Source of the DNA: Sphingopyxis macrogoltabida
Lineage (GTDB): Bacteria; Pseudomonadota; Alphaproteobacteria; Sphingomonadales; Sphingomonadaceae
DNA length: 64,000 nt
Direction: 5' to 3'
Assembly: GCA_003241685.1 (NCBI GenBank)
Contig: QFPJ01000013.1
Coordinates: forward strand, 142,736 to 206,735
Each line of letters starts with the position of its first letter. Within the stretch, counting starts at the first letter, position 1. The notes below the pieces were generated by a model. That model worked only from the letters and a program-made list of their open reading frames with translations, ran no database searches and was not told where the DNA came from. Shown here piece after piece: positions 60,025 to 64,000 of this stretch. The position numbers were made by a program, and so were the translations under genes.

Positions 60025-61326
60025 ATGACCGCCGACTCCGCCAACCCGCCCGCCAGCGAACGGATGGCGGAGATGCTGGGGGCCCAGGGCTATGTCGCGG
60101 CCGCGGACGGCGCGGACGCCGATCTGGTGGTGCTGAACACCTGTCACATTCGCGAAAAGGCGGCGGAGAAAGTCTATTCGGACATCGGCCGGCTGAAGCG
60201 CGCCGACGGCAGCACCCCGACGATCGCGGTCGCGGGCTGCGTCGCGCAGGCGGAGGGCGCGGAAATCGCGCGCCGGGCGCCCAGCGTCGATGTCGTCGTC
60301 GGCCCACAGGCCTATCACCGCCTGCCCGACCTGATCGCGCGCGCCGCGAAGGGGGAAAAGGCGGTCGACCTCGACATGCCGCTGGAAAGCAAGTTCGGCG
60401 CCCTGCCGAAGCGCGCGGGCGGCCAGCGGCCCACCGCCTTCCTGACGGTTCAGGAAGGCTGCGACAAATTCTGCACCTATTGCGTCGTGCCCTATACGCG
60501 CGGGGCGGAGATCAGCCGGCCCTTCGCCGACCTGATCGCGGAGGCGCGCGCGCTGGTCGCGGGCGGCGTGCGCGAAATCACGCTGCTCGGCCAGAACGTC
60601 AACGCCTGGGACGGCGAGGACGAGCGGGGGCGGGCGATCGGCCTCGACGGCCTGATCCGCGAACTGGCGCGCGAAGACGGTCTGGAACGCATCCGTTACA
60701 CCACCAGCCATCCCAACGACATGACCGACGGGCTGATCGCGGCGCATGGCGAGGTCGACAAGCTGATGCCCTTCCTGCACCTGCCCGTCCAGGCGGGCAG
60801 CGACCGCATCCTTGCGGCGATGAACCGCAGTCATTCGGTAGAAAGCTACCTCGCCGTCATCGAGCGCGTCCGCGTGGCGCGCCCCGATATCGCCATTTCG
60901 GGCGACTTCATCGTCGGCTTCCCGGGCGAGACGGAACAGGATTTCGAAGCGACGCTCGATATCGTCCGCGCGACGGGTTATGCGATGGCGTACAGCTTCA
61001 AATATTCGCGCCGTCCCGGCACGCCCGCGGCGTCGATGGATGGGCAGGTCGACGAGGCGGCGATGAACGAGAGGCTTCAGCGTTTGCAGGCCCTGCTCAA
61101 CGACCAGCAGCAGGCGTTCAATCAGGCGACGGTCGGCCGCACGACGCGCCTGCTTCTGGAACGCCGGGGCAAGCGCGAGGGCCAGCTCATCGGCAAATCG
61201 CCCTGGCTCCAGTCGGTGCATGTCATCGCGCCGGGGCTTGCGATCGGCGATATGGTCGACGTGCGTATCACGTCGGCGGGTCCGAACAGCCTCGGCGCCG
61301 AACCGCTGATGGCGGCGGTCGCCTAG
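60025..61326 (+). CDS. miaB: tRNA-2-methylthio-N6-dimethylallyladenosine synthase MiaB, N-terminal segment missing
   Basis: A 433-residue radical-SAM methylthiotransferase. Radical-SAM cysteines Cys146, Cys150 and Cys153 (CDKFCTYCVVPYTRG) and the TRAM domain are intact. MiaB proteins start with a KSFGCQMN segment whose Cys is the first of three ligands to the auxiliary [4Fe-4S] cluster. Here the N-terminus passes from MTADSANPPA directly to SERMAEMLGAQGYV, so that Cys is absent; the other two (Cys40 in NTCHIR, Cys72 in AGCVAQ) remain. No upstream in-frame sequence encodes the segment. Function is doubtful unless this is a sequence error. Confidence 0.88.
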   Translation: MTADSANPPASERMAEMLGAQGYVAAADGADADLVVLNTCHIREKAAEKVYSDIGRLKRADGSTPTIAVAGCVAQAEGAEIARRAPSVDVVVGPQAYHRLPDLIARAAKGEKAVDLDMPLESKFGALPKRAGGQRPTAFLTVQEGCDKFCTYCVVPYTRGAEISRPFADLIAEARALVAGGVREITLLGQNVNAWDGEDERGRAIGLDGLIRELAREDGLERIRYTTSHPNDMTDGLIAAHGEVDKLMPFLHLPVQAGSDRILAAMNRSHSVESYLAVIERVRVARPDIAISGDFIVGFPGETEQDFEATLDIVRATGYAMAYSFKYSRRPGTPAASMDGQVDEAAMNERLQRLQALLNDQQQAFNQATVGRTTRLLLERRGKREGQLIGKSPWLQSVHVIAPGLAIGDMVDVRITSAGPNSLGAEPLMAAVA

Positions 61327-61344
61327 TGGCGCCGCGCGGCACCT

Positions 61345-61364
61345 GTTCCCGCGCAGGCGGGAAC
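61345..61364. repeat. REP-like palindrome, copy 1
   Basis: GTTCCCGC-GCAG-GCGGGAAC, a perfect 8-bp stem with a 4-base loop just after miaB. Together with copy 2, which lies in opposite orientation 33 bases away, it looks like a paired extragenic palindromic element of sphingomonads. Confidence 0.7.
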
Positions 61365-61397
61365 CCGGAGCATAAAAACACCGCCGTGCCGCTCTGG

Positions 61398-61417
61398 ACT
61401 CCCGCCTTTGCGGGAGT
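61398..61417. repeat. REP-like palindrome, copy 2
   Basis: ACTCCCGC-CTTT-GCGGGAGT, a perfect 8-bp stem with a 4-base loop. The core CCCGCCTxxGCGGGA is the reverse of copy 1. Located 35 bases before the phoH start. Confidence 0.7.
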
Positions 61418-61452
61418 ACACATAATCTGTCCAAGCTAGGAGTCCTGCCCAC

Positions 61453-62460
61453 GTGTCCAAACGCCCGATGACCGCCGCATCCCCCGCCGAACCCGGCGAC
61501 CGCGTTCGATTGACGGCCGAGTTTGAACGGACACAATTGCTGGGCATATTGTTCGGCGAGTTCGACCGCAATCTGGTCGCGATCGAGAACCGGCTCGGCG
61601 TCTATATCTCGGCGCGCGGCAACCGCGTGCAGATCGAGGGTGAGGCAGAGGCGGCGGCGCGCGCCCGCGATGTCCTGACCGCCCTGTATAATCGCATCGA
61701 ACAGGGGCAGGAGGTCGATGCCGGCATGGTCGACGGCGTGATCGCGATGTCGGCGCAGCCGACGCTCGACGGCATCATCCGCCACGACGCCAGCGAGGCG
61801 CCGGCGGTGATGATCCGCACGCGCAAGAAGACGATCGTCCCGCGCGCGCCGTTGCAGGTTCCCTATATGCAGGCGCTGGCCCGCGACGACGTGATCTTCG
61901 CGCTCGGACCGGCGGGCACCGGCAAGACCTATCTGGCGGTGGCGCAGGCGGTGGCGCAGCTCATCACGGGCAGCGTCCAGCGGCTGATCCTGTCGCGCCC
62001 CGCGGTCGAAGCGGGCGAAAAGCTCGGCTTTCTGCCCGGCGACATGAAGGAAAAGGTCGATCCCTATCTGCGTCCGCTCTACGACGCGCTGCACGACTGT
62101 CTGCCCGCCGAACAGGTCGAGCGCCGCATCGCCAGCGGGGAGATCGAAATCGCGCCGCTGGCCTTCATGCGCGGGCGCACGCTGGCCGACGCCTTCATCA
62201 TATTGGACGAGGCGCAGAACACGACCATTCCCCAGATGAAGATGTTCCTGACGCGGTTCGGCATGAACAGCCGCATGGTCATCTGTGGCGACCCGAAACA
62301 GGTCGATCTGCCTTTGCCCGCGACATCGGGGCTGGCCGACGCGGTCGCGCGGCTGGAGGGGCTGGAGGGCATCAACGTCAGCCGCTTCACCAGCGCCGAC
62401 GTCGTCCGTCACCCGATCGTCGGGCGGATCGTCGAGGCCTATGAGGGGCCGGGAAGCTAA
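61453..62460 (+). CDS. phoH: PhoH-like ATPase
   Basis: A 335-residue protein with an N-terminal KH-like region and a PhoH P-loop ATPase domain: GPAGTGKTYLA (Walker A), SRPAVEAGEKLGFLPGD, FIILDEAQNTT (Walker B) and ICGDPKQVDLP. GTG start. PhoH is a putative RNA helicase/ATPase linked to YbeY and rRNA processing. The usual downstream ybeY gene is not here. Confidence 0.94.
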   Translation: MSKRPMTAASPAEPGDRVRLTAEFERTQLLGILFGEFDRNLVAIENRLGVYISARGNRVQIEGEAEAAARARDVLTALYNRIEQGQEVDAGMVDGVIAMSAQPTLDGIIRHDASEAPAVMIRTRKKTIVPRAPLQVPYMQALARDDVIFALGPAGTGKTYLAVAQAVAQLITGSVQRLILSRPAVEAGEKLGFLPGDMKEKVDPYLRPLYDALHDCLPAEQVERRIASGEIEIAPLAFMRGRTLADAFIILDEAQNTTIPQMKMFLTRFGMNSRMVICGDPKQVDLPLPATSGLADAVARLEGLEGINVSRFTSADVVRHPIVGRIVEAYEGPGS

Positions 62461-62486
62461 CGCCCCCCATCTCGCCATGCTCTCCG

Positions 62487-62521
62487 GCAAGCTGCAAGCC
62501 GCAAGCCGCAAGGCGCAAGCG
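62487..62521. repeat. Five tandem heptamers GCAAGCN/GCAAGGC
   Basis: GCAAGCT, GCAAGCC, GCAAGCC, GCAAGGC and GCAAGCG follow without gaps between phoH and tag. A short, slightly diverged microsatellite; possible variable-length site. Confidence 0.7.
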
Positions 62522-62593
62522 TTGCCGTTCCCGCTTGAAGCGTCCGGCCGGGCACGGTAGGGAACATGCCATGAACATCACGCGAGATCGGCC

Positions 62594-63193
62594 GTGACGC
62601 TTTTCACCGCTCCCGACGGACTCCCGCGCTGTGGCTGGTGCGCCGCGTCGCAGGATTATATCGCCTATCATGACCGCGAATGGGGCTTTCCCGTTGCCGA
62701 CGACCGACGATTGTTCGAGAAATTGAGCCTCGAGGGTTTTCAATCGGGGCTCAGCTGGCGGACGATCCTGATGAAGCGCGAGAATTTTCGTGCGGCCTTC
62801 GCGGATTTCGAGATCGGCCGGGTCGCGGACTTTGGCGAAGGCGACGTTGCACGGTTGCTGCAAGACGCCGGGATCGTGCGGCATCGCGGCAAGATAGAGG
62901 CCGTCATCAACAATGCCCGCCGCGCGCAGGACCTGGTGCGGGAGAGGGGCTCGCTCGCGGCCTATGTCTGGGATTTCGAACCGGCCGGCGACATTCCCTA
63001 TCTCGCCTCGACCTCGCCCGCATCGATCGCGATGTCGAAGGATCTGAAGAAGCGCGGCTGGAAATTCGTCGGGCCGACGACCGTCCACGCCTTCATGCAG
63101 GCGATGGGCCTCATCAACGATCACGCCGCCGGCTGCGCCATTCATGCACGGGCGGAACGCGCGCGGCAGGCGTTCGTGCGACCGGCCCGCTGA
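62594..63193 (+). CDS. tag: DNA-3-methyladenine glycosylase I
   Basis: A 199-residue Tag-family glycosylase: RCGWCAASQDYIAYHDREWG, EGFQSGLSWRTILMKRENFR and KKRGWKFVGPTTVHAFMQAMGLINDH. The N-terminal Cys and the distal His/Cys residues form the zinc snap. It removes 3-methyladenine from DNA. GTG start. Confidence 0.93.
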   Translation: MTLFTAPDGLPRCGWCAASQDYIAYHDREWGFPVADDRRLFEKLSLEGFQSGLSWRTILMKRENFRAAFADFEIGRVADFGEGDVARLLQDAGIVRHRGKIEAVINNARRAQDLVRERGSLAAYVWDFEPAGDIPYLASTSPASIAMSKDLKKRGWKFVGPTTVHAFMQAMGLINDHAAGCAIHARAERARQAFVRPAR

Positions 63194-63278
63194 CGTCCGT
63201 CCGCTCGTCCCCGTGACCGGGCCGTTCCTTCAAAAAAGGGGCTCGTAACGCGGCGCGGGTTGAGGCTATGCTCGGCTC

Positions 63279-63983
63279 ATGCTGACGATCCTCGCCGCGC
63301 TCACGCTCGCCGCCCAGCCGCCCGCCGTTCCGCCGCAGGCGACGCAATTGCCGCCGCCACCGCCGCCCGTGACCGGCCCGGTAACGCCGGTGGTGGAGGT
63401 GGCGCCCGCGCCCGAAACGCGTCCGTTCGTCGCGCTGGTCACCGACCTCGGCACCGTCACCGTCCGGCTGGAGGACAAGCGCGCGCCCGCGACCGCGGCG
63501 AATTTCCTGCGCTATGTCGATGCGAAGCGGATGGACGGCTTCAAATTTTATCGCTCGACGAAAAGCTGGGGGCCCTCGAACCAGTTGATCCAGGCGGGCA
63601 ATCGCGGCGACGCGCGGCTCAACTATCCGCCGGTCAAACATGAACCGACGACCGCCACCGGCCTCACCAATTGCCGGGGTGCGCTGGTGATGGCGCGGCT
63701 CAATCCGGGCGACGCGACGACGGACTTCTTCCTGCTGCTGTCCGACATCAAGGGATTCGACGCCGATGCGCCGGGCGGCGACGGGGCCGGTTTCGCGGTG
63801 TTCGGGGAAATCGTCGGCGGCGCGGATGTGGCGCAGAAGATTTTCGACGCCCCGGTTTCGCCGACCGCCGGCGACGGCGTGATGAAGGGGCAGATACTGG
63901 ACCCGATGGTGACGATCAAATCGGCGCGGCGCGTGCCCGCGCCCGCCGACGCGCCGCCGGGCTGCGTCGTCAGGGCGCGTTGA
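63279..63983 (+). CDS. Peptidylprolyl isomerase, cyclophilin type
   Basis: A 234-residue protein with a likely signal peptide, a proline-rich linker (PPPPPP), and a cyclophilin domain: TDLGTVTVRLEDKRAPATAANFLRYVD, DGFKFYRS, CRGALVMARL and FAVFGEIVGGADVAQKI. The catalytic Arg/Phe set is only partly conserved. Probably a periplasmic folding helper. Confidence 0.9.
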   Translation: MLTILAALTLAAQPPAVPPQATQLPPPPPPVTGPVTPVVEVAPAPETRPFVALVTDLGTVTVRLEDKRAPATAANFLRYVDAKRMDGFKFYRSTKSWGPSNQLIQAGNRGDARLNYPPVKHEPTTATGLTNCRGALVMARLNPGDATTDFFLLLSDIKGFDADAPGGDGAGFAVFGEIVGGADVAQKIFDAPVSPTAGDGVMKGQILDPMVTIKSARRVPAPADAPPGCVVRAR

Positions 63984-64000
63984 TATTTGTCCACCGATGG

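Noticed and set aside
59830..62511. Long open frame on the minus strand across plsC, miaB and phoH (about 890 codons)
   Set aside because: It is antisense to three well-recognised genes. Its length comes from high GC at third positions, and its composition (Arg/Asp/Gly/His-rich, no domains) is that of a shadow frame.

Overview
The window looks like a chromosomal segment of a high-GC alphaproteobacterium of the Sphingomonadales (Sphingopyxis, Sphingobium or Novosphingobium type). The evidence is three large TonB-dependent receptors tied to catabolic genes, a tsaB-rimI-mucR-fur-plsC-miaB-phoH core block, a MucR/Ros regulator, and lig-type aromatic genes. The genus cannot be fixed by eye.

Layout. 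(1) 0-12.8 kb: the 5' part of a zinc alcohol dehydrogenase, a TonB receptor, a LuxR-family solo regulator, and a forward operon (thiolase-like protein, DUF35 Zn-ribbon/OB protein, crotonase, two class III CoA-transferases, MFS transporter, two acyl-CoA dehydrogenases). It looks like a CoA-dependent side-chain or ring degradation unit. Two near-identical lux-box-like sites, in opposite orientation, sit in the promoters on either side of the LuxR gene. (2) 12.8-13.4 kb: a strip with no recognisable gene. (3) 13.4-21.4 kb: a complete high-affinity potassium system (27-aa ORF, kdpF, kdpA, kdpB, kdpC, kdpD, kdpE), followed by a small membrane ORF. (4) 21.7-26.8 kb: a TonB receptor divergent from a broken sulfatase gene and an intact formylglycine-generating enzyme. 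(5) 26.9-54.7 kb: a large mosaic for aromatic compound catabolism. It holds three Rieske oxygenases, a CYP199-like P450 with ferredoxin, a DesZ/LigB-type ring-cleavage dioxygenase, LigC-like, LigJ-like and LigK-like enzymes, two further RraA-family proteins, a CoA ligase, a RidA protein, a MaoC/CoA-transferase/crotonase/CMD operon, an epoxide-hydrolase-like protein, an aldehyde dehydrogenase, transporters, a TonB receptor, and MarR, TetR and LysR regulators. (6) 54.7-64 kb: tRNA-Thr(UGU) and then housekeeping genes (NfuA-like, RutE-like, tsaB, rimI, mucR, fur, plsC, miaB, phoH, tag, cyclophilin).

How it fits together. In block 5, Rieske and P450 enzymes probably O-demethylate methoxylated aromatics. 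The extradiol enzyme would open the ring, LigC would oxidise the semialdehyde, and LigJ/LigK-like enzymes would carry oxalomesaconate-type intermediates to pyruvate and oxaloacetate. The pyrone hydrolase (LigI) is not in the window. The sulfatase/FGE pair would have released sulfate esters, but the sulfatase is damaged. TATATAA-type palindromes upstream of two Rieske genes and a recurrent TGGTCAAT motif upstream of several units suggest local MarR and TetR control.

A second theme is deletion scars. The sulfatase lacks the segment for its metal-binding Asp pair. An alcohol dehydrogenase survives only as its two ends. The ferredoxin reductase next to the P450 ferredoxin survives only as its first ~36 residues. 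MiaB lacks the N-terminal segment with its first cluster cysteine. These may be real decay or assembly faults and are reported separately below.
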